A stretch of DNA of 64,000 nt from Rhizobium ecuadorense (GTDB lineage Bacteria > Pseudomonadota > Alphaproteobacteria > Rhizobiales > Rhizobiaceae): NCBI RefSeq assembly GCF_001187535.1, contig NZ_LFIO01001304.1, positions 62,001-126,000 on the forward strand, read 5' to 3'. Positions 17,404 to 25,884 of this stretch are shown here, piece after piece (positions within the stretch are counted from its first letter, which is position 1; each line of letters begins with the position of its first letter). The translations under genes were made by a program, and so were the position numbers. The notes under the pieces were generated by a model. It was not told where the DNA came from and ran no database searches. It saw nothing but the letters and a program-made list of their open reading frames with translations.

Positions 17404-18468
17404 ATGGTACAATACAATATCGCGCTTATCGGATTTGGCGGGGTCAACCGCGCCCTTGCCGAACTCGTGGCTGAGCAGAACGATCGCTGGCGAACCGAGC
17501 TCGGTTTTCAGCTCAACATCGTCGCCGTTACCGACCTCAATCTCGGCTCCGTCGTATCAGCAAACGGCATCGACGCAGGCATGCTCATCGAGACAAGATT
17601 TGAGAAGGGCGGGTTCGCAAAGCTTTCCGGCGGATCAGCGGAAGCGAATAACGAGCAGGTCATCAGGCAAGCGCCCGCCGACATCGTCGCGGAAGCCACC
17701 TTCACCAATCCTGATGACGGCGAACCAGCTGTTTCCCATTGCCGCTGGGCGCTTGAAAGCGGCAGGCACGTGATCACCACCAACAAGGGCCCGGTCGCCC
17801 TTGCCGCTGCCGATCTCAAGGCGCTCGCCCGCCGCAATCATGTTTCCTTCGAGTACGAAGGGACGGTGATGAGCGGCACCCCCGTCATCCGCATGGCGAA
17901 AGCAACACTCGCCGGTTCTGGGCTCAACGGTTTCGAAGGCATTCTGAACGGCACCTCGAATTTCGTTTTGGGGCGCATGGAAAGCGGGCTTGGCTTCTCG
18001 GAAGCCGTCGGTGAGGCGCAGGCGCTTGGTTATGCCGAGGCGGATCCGACGGCGGATATCGAGGGCTATGACGTGCGGCTCAAGGTGGTCATTCTCGCGA
18101 ACGAATTGCTGGGCGCCACGCTGGCGCCGGCTGACGTTTCCTGCCGCGGTATCTCGTCGTTGACTGTCGCCGACCTCGAGTCGGCGGCCAAGGATCGATG
18201 CCGCTGGAAGTTGATAGGCTCGGCAATCCGTGGGGAGGACGGTCGGATCGAGGCCTCCGTGGCACCCCGGCGCCTGGCTCTCGACCATCCACTTGCAGGG
18301 GTGAGCGGTGCCATCAATGCGGTTTCCTTCAATACCGGCTTGCTCGGCGCCGTGACCGTCACCGGCCCGGGAGCCGGGCGGGTCGAGACGGCCTATGCGC
18401 TTCTCTCCGACATTGTCGCCATCCACCGCACCGCACCGGCCCGCTTAAACAAGGAAGCTGCAGAATGA
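17404..18468 (+). CDS. Homoserine dehydrogenase without ACT domain (catabolic type)
   Basis: Homoserine dehydrogenase interconverts homoserine and aspartate 4-semialdehyde with NAD(P). The protein has the N-terminal Rossmann loop GFGGVNRAL, the conserved TTNKGP segment (Lys128), the family segment LNGTSNFVLGRM, and the active-site stretch ADPTADIEGYDVRLK. At 354 residues it lacks the C-terminal ACT domain that gives threonine feedback inhibition in typical biosynthetic enzymes. First in the operon and followed by an ALDH gene whose ATG overlaps its stop, it most likely runs in the oxidative direction. GAGGAA precedes the ATG. Confidence 0.9.
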   Translation: MVQYNIALIGFGGVNRALAELVAEQNDRWRTELGFQLNIVAVTDLNLGSVVSANGIDAGMLIETRFEKGGFAKLSGGSAEANNEQVIRQAPADIVAEATFTNPDDGEPAVSHCRWALESGRHVITTNKGPVALAAADLKALARRNHVSFEYEGTVMSGTPVIRMAKATLAGSGLNGFEGILNGTSNFVLGRMESGLGFSEAVGEAQALGYAEADPTADIEGYDVRLKVVILANELLGATLAPADVSCRGISSLTVADLESAAKDRCRWKLIGSAIRGEDGRIEASVAPRRLALDHPLAGVSGAINAVSFNTGLLGAVTVTGPGAGRVETAYALLSDIVAIHRTAPARLNKEAAE

Positions 18469-19874
18469 CTGCTGTACAGCGCCAGATCGCCTCGACCACC
18501 CCAGAGATCGCCGTTTTAAGCCCTTACGATGGTTCCCTCGTCGATATCGTTTCGGCCAGCGGCCCGAACGACATTGACGCACTTCTTGCCCGCACCAGAC
18601 ATGGAGCCGCGTTGTCGCGAGCATTACCCCGGCATCGTCGGGCAGAGATTCTGGAAAAGACGGCACGGCTTGTCGAAGAACAGTGCGAAGCTTTCGCGCG
18701 GACTATCGTCAGCGAGGCGGGCAAGACAATTGTCCAAGCCCGCAAGGAGACCTTACGCTGTATCAACACGCTGAAGCTGTCTGCGGAAGAGGCCAAGCGC
18801 AATGCCGGCGAGATCGTGCCGTTCGACGCCTATGCGGGCTCTGAGGCCCGTCAGGGCTGGTTCACACGCGAACCGCTTGGCGTGATCGCCGCCATCACAC
18901 CCTACAACGATCCTCTGAACCTCGTCGCGCATAAGCTCGGCCCGGCGATTGCCGGCGGCAATTCGGTCCTGTTGAAGCCTTCGGAGTTAACGCCGCTTTC
19001 GGCTCTGAAGCTCGTCGAGACGCTGGTTGCGGCGGGTCTTCCGGAAACGGTCGTCACCGTCGCCATCGGCGGCGCGGATCTCGGACACGCCATCGTTTCT
19101 GCTCGGGATATTCGAATGGTGTCGTTTACCGGCGGATTTGCGACCGGCGAGGCCATTGCCCGGTCTGCCGGGCTGAAGAAGCTGGCCATGGATCTCGGCG
19201 GCAACGCGCCTGTTATCGTCATGGCGGATTGCGATATCGACAAGGCGGCGGCGGGGTGCATTTCGGGTGCCTATTGGGCGGCCGGTCAAAACTGCATCGG
19301 CGTGCAGCGCATTCTTGTCCAGGCCGACTGCTACGAGCGCTTCCGCCAGGCGTTCGTAGCCGGCACCGCCAGGCTTAGCGCCGGCGACCCGAGTCGAGAG
19401 GAGACGGATGTTGGCCCGATGATCTCGCCGGTCGCGGCCGAGCGCGCGCAAACCGCCGTCGAACAGGCGATCGGAGCCGGAGCCCGGCTGTTGTGTGGGC
19501 ACCAGCGCGACGGCGCGCTCTACACCCCGACGGTGCTTGAGGGCGTTCCTCGCCGAAGCAGACTCTGGCGGGAAGAGATATTCGCGCCGGTGGTTATGCT
19601 TGAGCACTTCGAAACGCTTGCCGACGCGATTTGCATGGCGAACGAGCCGGATTACAGCCTGCATGCCGGGATATTCACCCCCAACCTCGCCGACGCGCTG
19701 GAGGCTGCGGCCGGCATCGAAGCCGGCGGGGTGATGATCAACGATTCCTCGGACTATCGTTTTGACGCCATGCCCTTCGGCGGCTTCAAGCATGGGAGCA
19801 TGGGGCGGGAGGGCGTACGCTTTGCCTATGAGGATATGACGCAGCCGAAAGTAGTCTGCATCAATCGCGCATGA
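18465..19874 (+). CDS. NAD(P)-dependent aldehyde dehydrogenase, probable aspartate-semialdehyde oxidase
   Basis: This 469-residue protein is a full ALDH-superfamily enzyme with the nucleophile Cys277 in GQNCIG and the conserved ITPYNDPLNLVAHKLGPA region. The general-base motif reads MDLGGN, so Asp243 stands where most family members have glutamate, at the usual 34-residue spacing from the cysteine. The ATG at 18465 overlaps the homoserine dehydrogenase stop (ATGA), which suggests that it takes the semialdehyde made by that enzyme and oxidises it to aspartate. That substrate is inferred from context; succinate- or other semialdehydes are alternatives. Confidence 0.88.
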   Translation: MTAVQRQIASTTPEIAVLSPYDGSLVDIVSASGPNDIDALLARTRHGAALSRALPRHRRAEILEKTARLVEEQCEAFARTIVSEAGKTIVQARKETLRCINTLKLSAEEAKRNAGEIVPFDAYAGSEARQGWFTREPLGVIAAITPYNDPLNLVAHKLGPAIAGGNSVLLKPSELTPLSALKLVETLVAAGLPETVVTVAIGGADLGHAIVSARDIRMVSFTGGFATGEAIARSAGLKKLAMDLGGNAPVIVMADCDIDKAAAGCISGAYWAAGQNCIGVQRILVQADCYERFRQAFVAGTARLSAGDPSREETDVGPMISPVAAERAQTAVEQAIGAGARLLCGHQRDGALYTPTVLEGVPRRSRLWREEIFAPVVMLEHFETLADAICMANEPDYSLHAGIFTPNLADALEAAAGIEAGGVMINDSSDYRFDAMPFGGFKHGSMGREGVRFAYEDMTQPKVVCINRA

Positions 19875-20005
19875 GCCGGAAAACTGCGGTGTTCCCAAAT
19901 ATACGCGGAGGAACGCCGCAAGAACAGCAAACTGCGCGGCCGAACCCCATCAAACGGGGCTAAACTCCTTGACAATAAGCCACGCAAAAGTGGGGAACGA
20001 AGTGG

Positions 20006-20785
20006 ATGACGAAGGATATTTCCTGCGCTTTGCGGGTCGATGACGTGCACAAAAGCTACGGCGCTCATCAGGTGCTGAAAGGGGTTTCCCTTACCGCGAG
20101 AAAGGGGGACGTCATATCGCTGATCGGCTCCTCCGGCTCCGGGAAAAGCACCTTTCTGCGTTGCATCAACTTTTTGGAGATTCCCGATCGAGGGCGCTTC
20201 GTCGTCAATGGCGAGGAAGTGGTCTTGAAGGCGGGATCGGATGGCCGCGCCCACCCTGCGAATTGGCGGCAGGTGGAGCGCATTCGCAGCGGCCTCGGCA
20301 TGGTGTTCCAAAGCTTCAACCTCTGGGCCCATATGACCGTCTTGGAGAATGTCGTCGAAGCGCCGATCCATGTCCTGGGCATGGGCCGCAAAGAGGCGAC
20401 GGAAAAGGCGGAGGCGCTGCTGCAAAATGTCGGCCTTTATGAGAAGCGCAACGTCTATCCGGCCTTCATGTCGGGCGGCCAGCAGCAGCGCGCCTCGATT
20501 GCGCGGGCGCTGTGCGTCGATCCCTCCGTGATGCTGTTCGACGAGCCGACCTCGGCACTTGATCCCGAACTGGTGGGGGAAGTGCTCAAAGTCATTCGTG
20601 ATCTCGCGGACGAGGGCAGGACGATGCTGCTCGTCACGCACGAGATGAAGTTCGCGCGCGATGTTTCCAGCCATGTGATGTTTCTCCACCAGGGGCGCGT
20701 TGAGGAAGAGGGCAGGCCGGAGCAGATCTTCGGCGCCCCCAGCAGCATCCGATGTCGCGAATTCACAAGCTCTTCACGCCATTGA
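20006..20785 (+). CDS. Polar amino-acid ABC transporter ATPase
   Basis: This 259-residue ATPase energises the importer encoded by the next three genes. It shows Walker A GSSGSGKST (about residues 41-49), the Q-loop in MVFQSFNLWAHMTV, the signature MSGGQQQRASIARAL, Walker B VMLFDEPTSALD and the switch histidine in LVTHEMKFA. This is the HisP/GlnQ class that serves basic and polar amino acids. It is separated from the ALDH gene by 131 bp and may have its own promoter there. The C-terminal end (SSIRCREFTSSSRH) is atypical but in frame. Confidence 0.95.
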   Translation: MTKDISCALRVDDVHKSYGAHQVLKGVSLTARKGDVISLIGSSGSGKSTFLRCINFLEIPDRGRFVVNGEEVVLKAGSDGRAHPANWRQVERIRSGLGMVFQSFNLWAHMTVLENVVEAPIHVLGMGRKEATEKAEALLQNVGLYEKRNVYPAFMSGGQQQRASIARALCVDPSVMLFDEPTSALDPELVGEVLKVIRDLADEGRTMLLVTHEMKFARDVSSHVMFLHQGRVEEEGRPEQIFGAPSSIRCREFTSSSRH

Positions 20786-20823
20786 GCGCCGTTGCTCGCC
20801 GATCAAAAAGAAAGGGAACTGAC

Positions 20824-21594
20824 ATGAAAACTGCAATCTGCCTCATTGCCGGAGCCACTCTTCTCGCCTCAGCCGCCGGTGCGGACGCTGAGGTGCGCTT
20901 TGGCATCATGAACGAAGCCTACCCACCGTTCTTTACGAAGGACGCGAGCGGGAATTGGGTCGGCTGGGAAATCGACCTGATGAATGCCGTCTGCTCCGAA
21001 ATGAAGGAAACCTGCTCGGTCGTCGACATGTCGTGGGATGGCCTAATTCCCGGCCTCCAATCGAAGAAGTTCGACGTTATCTGGTCTTCCATGTCGATCA
21101 CCGACGAGCGCAAGAAGACGGTCGCTTTCACCAACAAGTACTACAACACGCCGAGCAAGCTGATCGGCGCACAGGACGGCAAGACCGGCACCGCGGCCGA
21201 GGATCTCGCCGGCAAGACGATCGGCATCCAGGTTTCCACGATCCAGGCGGATTACTACAAGAAATACTATGCGAGCGTTTCCTCGGAAAAGACCTATGCC
21301 ACGCTTGACGAGGCGTTTCAGGACCTGGCCGTCGGCCGCATCGATTACGTCTTCGGTGATTCCATCCCGCTGATGAGCTTTCTCCAGACCGATTTTGGCA
21401 AGGGCTGTTGCGAGGACAAGGGCAACGTCAAGGATGACCCGCAGGTTTTGGGACAAGGTATCGGCGGCGGCCTGCGTCAGGAGGACACTGAGCTTCTGGC
21501 AAGGCTGAACACCGCCATCGCCGCCGTTCGGGCCAGCGGAAAATACGCTGAAATCTCCAAAAAATATTTCGACTTCGATCCCTACGGCGAATGA
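20824..21594 (+). CDS. Periplasmic amino-acid-binding protein of the island importer
   Basis: The 256-residue protein starts with a signal peptide (about residues 1-22, MKTAICLIAGATLLASAAGA) and continues as a family-3 solute-binding protein (VRFGIMNEAYPPFFTKDASG, GWEIDLMNAV, WDGLIPGLQSKKFDVIWSSM). It captures the substrate in the periplasm and delivers it to the two permeases. Binding proteins of this fold take lysine/arginine/ornithine, histidine, opines or similar compounds, so a basic amino acid such as canavanine fits; homoserine is also possible. The start was chosen from the signal peptide and the AAAGGGAA stretch upstream. Confidence 0.93.
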   Translation: MKTAICLIAGATLLASAAGADAEVRFGIMNEAYPPFFTKDASGNWVGWEIDLMNAVCSEMKETCSVVDMSWDGLIPGLQSKKFDVIWSSMSITDERKKTVAFTNKYYNTPSKLIGAQDGKTGTAAEDLAGKTIGIQVSTIQADYYKKYYASVSSEKTYATLDEAFQDLAVGRIDYVFGDSIPLMSFLQTDFGKGCCEDKGNVKDDPQVLGQGIGGGLRQEDTELLARLNTAIAAVRASGKYAEISKKYFDFDPYGE

Positions 21595-21710
21595 ACGGAG
21601 TGCTTTGGCGCGGCTAAGGCGCCTCACTGCGTCTATCAACCCAAACCTTCTCAGAGAGAAAAAGCGTTCGAGCCGCAGGGACCTCGCTCGAACGCCGAGG
21701 AGCTGTTTTC

Positions 21711-22433
21711 ATGGCGACAAGCTCATCCATTATGGAACTGCTTTCCCCATATCCGCCGGGGTGGGGTGGGGTGCTGCTTTCGGGCGCAGCCTCAACCATC
21801 CTGATTTCGCTCGGTGCGTACGTGTTCGGCATACTGATCGGGCTGGCGGGTGCAACAGGTAAACTCAAGGGAAGCCGCGCCGTCGTCACCTTGCTGGATT
21901 TTTACACGACGGCAGTGCGCGCCATTCCGGAGCTGATCCTGATCATCGGCCTCTATTACGCCGGGACGGACGGCATCAACGGGGTGTTGTCCACGCTCGG
22001 CCTTCCATCGATCGAGATCAACGGCTTCCTTGCCGCGGTCGTCGTGCTGGGCATCGTCCAGGGCGCCTACATGATTGAGGTGTTGCGCGGCGCGATCCTT
22101 GTCATTCCCATTGGCCAGATAGAGGCCGCTAGCGCCTTCGGCATGCGGCCCTGGTTGCGCTTCCGGCGTATCGTGCTGCCGGCGCTGATGCCGAACGCCC
22201 TGCCCGGCATGGCCAATTTGTGGATGTCGGTAACCAAGGACAGCGCGCTGATTGCTGTCGTCGGATACCAGGAGTTGGCCTTGGCCACGCGGCTCGCCGC
22301 CGGCAACACCAAGCATTACTTCCTGTTTTTCCTGGCCGCAGCCGTGCTCTACCTGGTGATCACCCTCATCTCCAATATCGTCTTCGGAGGTCTTGAAACC
22401 CGTTTCCGGCGTGGACAGCCGAAATCAGCCTGA
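21711..22433 (+). CDS. Polar amino-acid ABC transporter permease (first subunit)
   Basis: This 240-residue HisQ-type inner-membrane permease has about five membrane segments. The coupling motif that contacts the ATPase lies in EAASAFGMRPWLRFRRIVLPA. It pairs with the second permease starting 12 bp downstream to form the heterodimeric channel. The 116-bp gap after the binding-protein gene contains no clear terminator, so cotranscription is likely. Confidence 0.93.
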   Translation: MATSSSIMELLSPYPPGWGGVLLSGAASTILISLGAYVFGILIGLAGATGKLKGSRAVVTLLDFYTTAVRAIPELILIIGLYYAGTDGINGVLSTLGLPSIEINGFLAAVVVLGIVQGAYMIEVLRGAILVIPIGQIEAASAFGMRPWLRFRRIVLPALMPNALPGMANLWMSVTKDSALIAVVGYQELALATRLAAGNTKHYFLFFLAAAVLYLVITLISNIVFGGLETRFRRGQPKSA

Positions 22434-22444
22434 GGGGATAGACA

Positions 22445-23134
22445 GTGGATTTCTCATGGGTTTCCAACTATTGGCCGCTTCTGGTTGCGGGCGCGACACA
22501 GACCGTATTGCTGCTTGTCATCTCGGTCGCTCTCGGGTTCGTCCTGGCGATTGGTCTTGCGCTCGCGCAGATCGGCGGACCCTACTGGCTGCGATGGTGC
22601 GCCAAAAGTTACTGCACCTGTTTGCGCGGCACACCCTTGCTCATTCAATTGTGGTTGCTCTACTACGGTGTCGGATCCTTGCTGCCGATGATCCCGGGTC
22701 TGCGCTCAAGTTTCGTTTGGCCGATCGTGCGCGAGGGCTTCTTCTTCGCTGCCGTCAGCTTCACGCTCAACTACGCAGCCTACGAGGCCGAGGTATTGCG
22801 CGGTGCGCTGCTTGCGGTGCCGAAAGGCGAACTGGAAGCCGGTCGCGCCTTTGGCATGACCCACCTGACGCTTCTGCGACGCATATGGTTGCCGCGGGCG
22901 ATCCGCATCGCCCTGCCGACGATCACCGGCGAGGTGGTGCTGCAACTGAAGGCAACGCCGCTCGCCTTCACCGTCACAGTGATGGATCTCTATGCCGTCG
23001 CCTACAAGATCAGGCAGGACACGCTGCTCGTCTACGAGCCTCTGATCGTCGTCACCATCTTCTATCTCTGCCTCACCATCGTCATCACGCGCGCCTTTCG
23101 CATTGTCGAAAGCCAGGTGCCGGCGAGGCGCTGA
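22445..23134 (+). CDS. Polar amino-acid ABC transporter permease (second subunit)
   Basis: This 229-residue HisM-type permease contains about five membrane segments, the family segment RGTPLLIQLWLLYYG and the coupling motif EAGRAFGMTHLTLLRRIWLPRA. It completes the importer. A canonical AAATTTATCGGAGA ribosome-binding region for the next gene, the PLP enzyme, begins about 20 bp after its stop, so transport and breakdown genes form one transcription unit. Confidence 0.93.
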   Translation: MDFSWVSNYWPLLVAGATQTVLLLVISVALGFVLAIGLALAQIGGPYWLRWCAKSYCTCLRGTPLLIQLWLLYYGVGSLLPMIPGLRSSFVWPIVREGFFFAAVSFTLNYAAYEAEVLRGALLAVPKGELEAGRAFGMTHLTLLRRIWLPRAIRIALPTITGEVVLQLKATPLAFTVTVMDLYAVAYKIRQDTLLVYEPLIVVTIFYLCLTIVITRAFRIVESQVPARR

Positions 23135-23165
23135 CGCTCTCGTTTGAAATTTATCGGAGAATGCA

Positions 23166-24437
23166 ATGACCGTAACAAGACCGTCAGATCTGCCCGCGTG
23201 CGGCATCGACCAGCGCAGGGTAGTGCCTGCCGCAAACACGGGGCCCAGTCGAGAAACCCTGGCCCTGAACGGCGGGCTCGTTATCGACCCGGCGACGAAA
23301 GCGATCGCCCCGAACATTTCCATGTCGGTCAACAATGTGTTCATACCTGGTGGCGGCCCATTTTCCGCCGATGGCGTCGACGACCTGACGGCGCTGCCCT
23401 TTCTCTATGCGCGATGGACCAACCCGACCGTGCGCCAACTGGAACAGCGACTCGCGGCGCTCGAGGGAGCCGACGACGCCATGGCCACGGCGACGGGCGT
23501 CGCGGCGATCGGAGCCACGTTCTTCACCTTCCTCAAGAAGGGCGACCATCTGATCCTGAGCGATGTTTGCTATGCCGGCGCCAACGAGCTCGCCCGGCGT
23601 ATATTGCCGGACTACGGCATTGAGGTTACGCCGGTCAACATGTCTCGCCCTGAAGACGTGGCGGCCGCCTTCCGGTCCAACACGCGGCTCGTCCATTGCG
23701 AAAGTCCGTGCAATCCGATCCTGCGTCTGACCGACCTTGCGGCCATTGCCGAGCTTGCGCGAAAACACGGGGCTTTGATGTCGGTCGATTCGACGCTCGC
23801 CACCCCTGTGGCCACGCAGCCGCTCTTGCTAGGCGTGGATCTCGTCATCCATTCGCTCACGAAGTTCATTAACGGCCATGGCGACGCATTGGGCGGGGTC
23901 GTCTGCGGACGTAAGGAATTGGTGGAGAAAATCCGCTCGCGCGCCGGCGTCTATCTCGGTGCGTCGATGCCGGCCATGAACGCTTGGCTGATCATGCGCG
24001 GCATCGATACGCTGTTTCCCCGCATCCGCATGATCTCGGAGTCGGCCGCGAAGATCGCGGCCTTCCTTCAGGGCCATTCCGCTGTGGAGGCCGTGACTTA
24101 TCCCGGACTTGCTTCCCATCCTCAGCATGATCTGGCGAAGCACCAGATGGATGTGTTCGGGGGGATCGTGACCTTCCGGGTGAAGAATCCCGGCCAGGTG
24201 GCGCGACAACTCGCCGAGCGCCTCAAGGTTGCCCACTACACCTTCTCGCTCGGTCATCAGCGCTCGATCGTCGTGTTGCTCGACACACAGGAGATGATGA
24301 AATCCACCTATCAGCTGACCGGCAAGCAGCTTGAGGATTACCGCCGGTTTGCCGGCGATGGCGTGTTCCGCCTGTCGGTCGGGCTGGAAGCGACCGACGA
24401 TCTGCTCGTCGATCTTGATCAGGCTATTTCAGACTGA
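23166..24437 (+). CDS. PLP-dependent gamma-lyase of the Cys/Met metabolism family, candidate canavanine-gamma-lyase
   Basis: This 423-residue protein belongs to the fold-type I Cys/Met-metabolism PLP family (cystathionine gamma-synthase, methionine gamma-lyase). The cofactor lysine is Lys233 in HSLTKFINGHGDALGG, and MATATGVAAIGATFF is the phosphate-binding region. It carries a longer N-terminus than typical methionine gamma-lyases. It lies between an amino-acid importer and an aspartase, in an island with homoserine dehydrogenase and a semialdehyde oxidase. That combination matches the described canavanine utilisation pathway, in which such a lyase releases hydroxyguanidine and yields homoserine. 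The specificity itself is inferred from context; a methionine or O-acylhomoserine enzyme is less likely here. Confidence 0.82.
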   Translation: MTVTRPSDLPACGIDQRRVVPAANTGPSRETLALNGGLVIDPATKAIAPNISMSVNNVFIPGGGPFSADGVDDLTALPFLYARWTNPTVRQLEQRLAALEGADDAMATATGVAAIGATFFTFLKKGDHLILSDVCYAGANELARRILPDYGIEVTPVNMSRPEDVAAAFRSNTRLVHCESPCNPILRLTDLAAIAELARKHGALMSVDSTLATPVATQPLLLGVDLVIHSLTKFINGHGDALGGVVCGRKELVEKIRSRAGVYLGASMPAMNAWLIMRGIDTLFPRIRMISESAAKIAAFLQGHSAVEAVTYPGLASHPQHDLAKHQMDVFGGIVTFRVKNPGQVARQLAERLKVAHYTFSLGHQRSIVVLLDTQEMMKSTYQLTGKQLEDYRRFAGDGVFRLSVGLEATDDLLVDLDQAISD

Positions 24438-24462
24438 GCGGAGAGAAAGGAGGAGCGGGACC

Positions 24463-25872
24463 ATGGCGACAACGCGCATCGAGACAGATCTTTTGGGTAG
24501 TCGGGAGTTGCCGGCCAATGCTCTGATCGGCATTCATACGCTTCGGGCAGTGGATAATTTCGACATTTCCGGCATCAAACTGCAGGATTTTCCCGGGTTT
24601 CTCCAATCTTTCGCGATGGTCAAGAAAGCTGCGGCCGCCACCAATCTGGAGCTGCGGTTGCTCGACCCCGCGATCGCGGGCGCGATTGATCGGGCCTGCG
24701 ACAGGCTGATCGCCGGTGAAATCCTGGCGCCACACTTTCCGATCGATATGATGCAAGGCGGCGCGGGCACCTCGACCAACATGAACGTCAACGAAGTCAT
24801 CGCCAATCTGGCGCTTCAGGAGATCGGCCGGCAGGCTGGCAGCTACGACGCGGTCAATCCAAATGATCACGTAAACCTTTGCCAATCGACCAACGACGTC
24901 TATCCCACTGCAATCCGGCTGACTGTGTTGCGGGAAGGCGAAAACCTTTGTTCGGCGCTATCTGCTCTGGCGGCCGCCTTCCGGCGCAAAGGGGAAGCCT
25001 TCGGCGGTATTGTTAAGGTCGGGAGAACGCAGCTTCAGGACGCCGTACCAATGTTCCTTGGTCAGGAGTTCGAAGCCTTTGCCGAGACGCTGGAAGAAGA
25101 CATCACGCAATTTCTCGGCGCCGCCGAGTTGATGCGTGAGGTCAATCTCGGCGGAACGGCAATAGGCACCGGCGTAAACGCGCCTGCGGGCTTCTCGGCT
25201 GCAGTCTGTGCGCAGCTATCCACGATCTCCGGCATCGCCGTTCGCCCGGCGCGAAATCTCGTCGAGGCTACGTCCGATACTGGCGCCTTTGTTTCGGTAT
25301 CGAGCATGCTCAAGCGTATGGCGGTGAAACTCTCGAAGATCTGCAATGACCTCCGCCTGCTGTCGAGTGGTCCGCGCGCCGGCTTTGGCGAGATCCGTCT
25401 TCCGGCCATGCAGGCGGGCTCGTCAATCATGCCGGGCAAGGTCAACCCGGTGATCCCCGAATTGGTGAACCAGATCAGCTTCCAGGTCATTGGCAACGAC
25501 TTGACGGTCACACTCGCTGCCAGCGCGGGGCAACTCCAGCTGAATGCCATGGAACCGATTATCGTGCTCAACATCCTGCAATCCATGCGGCTGTTGGTGA
25601 GGGGAATGGATGCGCTTCGCACTCGGTGTATCGACGGGATCGAGGCAGATTCCCAGCGCTGCCGCGCGCTTCATGATGGCGCTCTCTTTCTTGCCGCAGC
25701 CCTCAATCCCTTCGTTGGATACGCCCGGGCGGCCGCGCTTGCCCGTACTGCGCTTGCCGAAGGAATTCCGTTGCGAGAGGCGGTCGAGCGCGACAGCGGT
25801 TTGCCTGCAGCTCAGATCGAGACGATCTTCGGCATCAAAAACATCGAGGCCTACGAGTCGGTACAACACTGA
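24463..25872 (+). CDS. aspA: Aspartate ammonia-lyase
   Basis: Aspartase converts aspartate to fumarate and ammonia. This 469-residue protein shows the superfamily signature GSSIMPGKVNPVIPELVNQ (catalytic serine loop around residues 320-324), together with GAGTSTNMNVNEVIAN and QSTNDVYPTAIRL, which resemble aspartase more than fumarase C. AAGGAGGAG precedes the ATG at 24463. It starts 25 bp after the gamma-lyase stop, and it would be the last step that feeds homoserine-derived aspartate into the TCA cycle while releasing nitrogen. Confidence 0.9.
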   Translation: MATTRIETDLLGSRELPANALIGIHTLRAVDNFDISGIKLQDFPGFLQSFAMVKKAAAATNLELRLLDPAIAGAIDRACDRLIAGEILAPHFPIDMMQGGAGTSTNMNVNEVIANLALQEIGRQAGSYDAVNPNDHVNLCQSTNDVYPTAIRLTVLREGENLCSALSALAAAFRRKGEAFGGIVKVGRTQLQDAVPMFLGQEFEAFAETLEEDITQFLGAAELMREVNLGGTAIGTGVNAPAGFSAAVCAQLSTISGIAVRPARNLVEATSDTGAFVSVSSMLKRMAVKLSKICNDLRLLSSGPRAGFGEIRLPAMQAGSSIMPGKVNPVIPELVNQISFQVIGNDLTVTLAASAGQLQLNAMEPIIVLNILQSMRLLVRGMDALRTRCIDGIEADSQRCRALHDGALFLAAALNPFVGYARAAALARTALAEGIPLREAVERDSGLPAAQIETIFGIKNIEAYESVQH

Positions 25873-25884
25873 AGGAAAGCAAAA

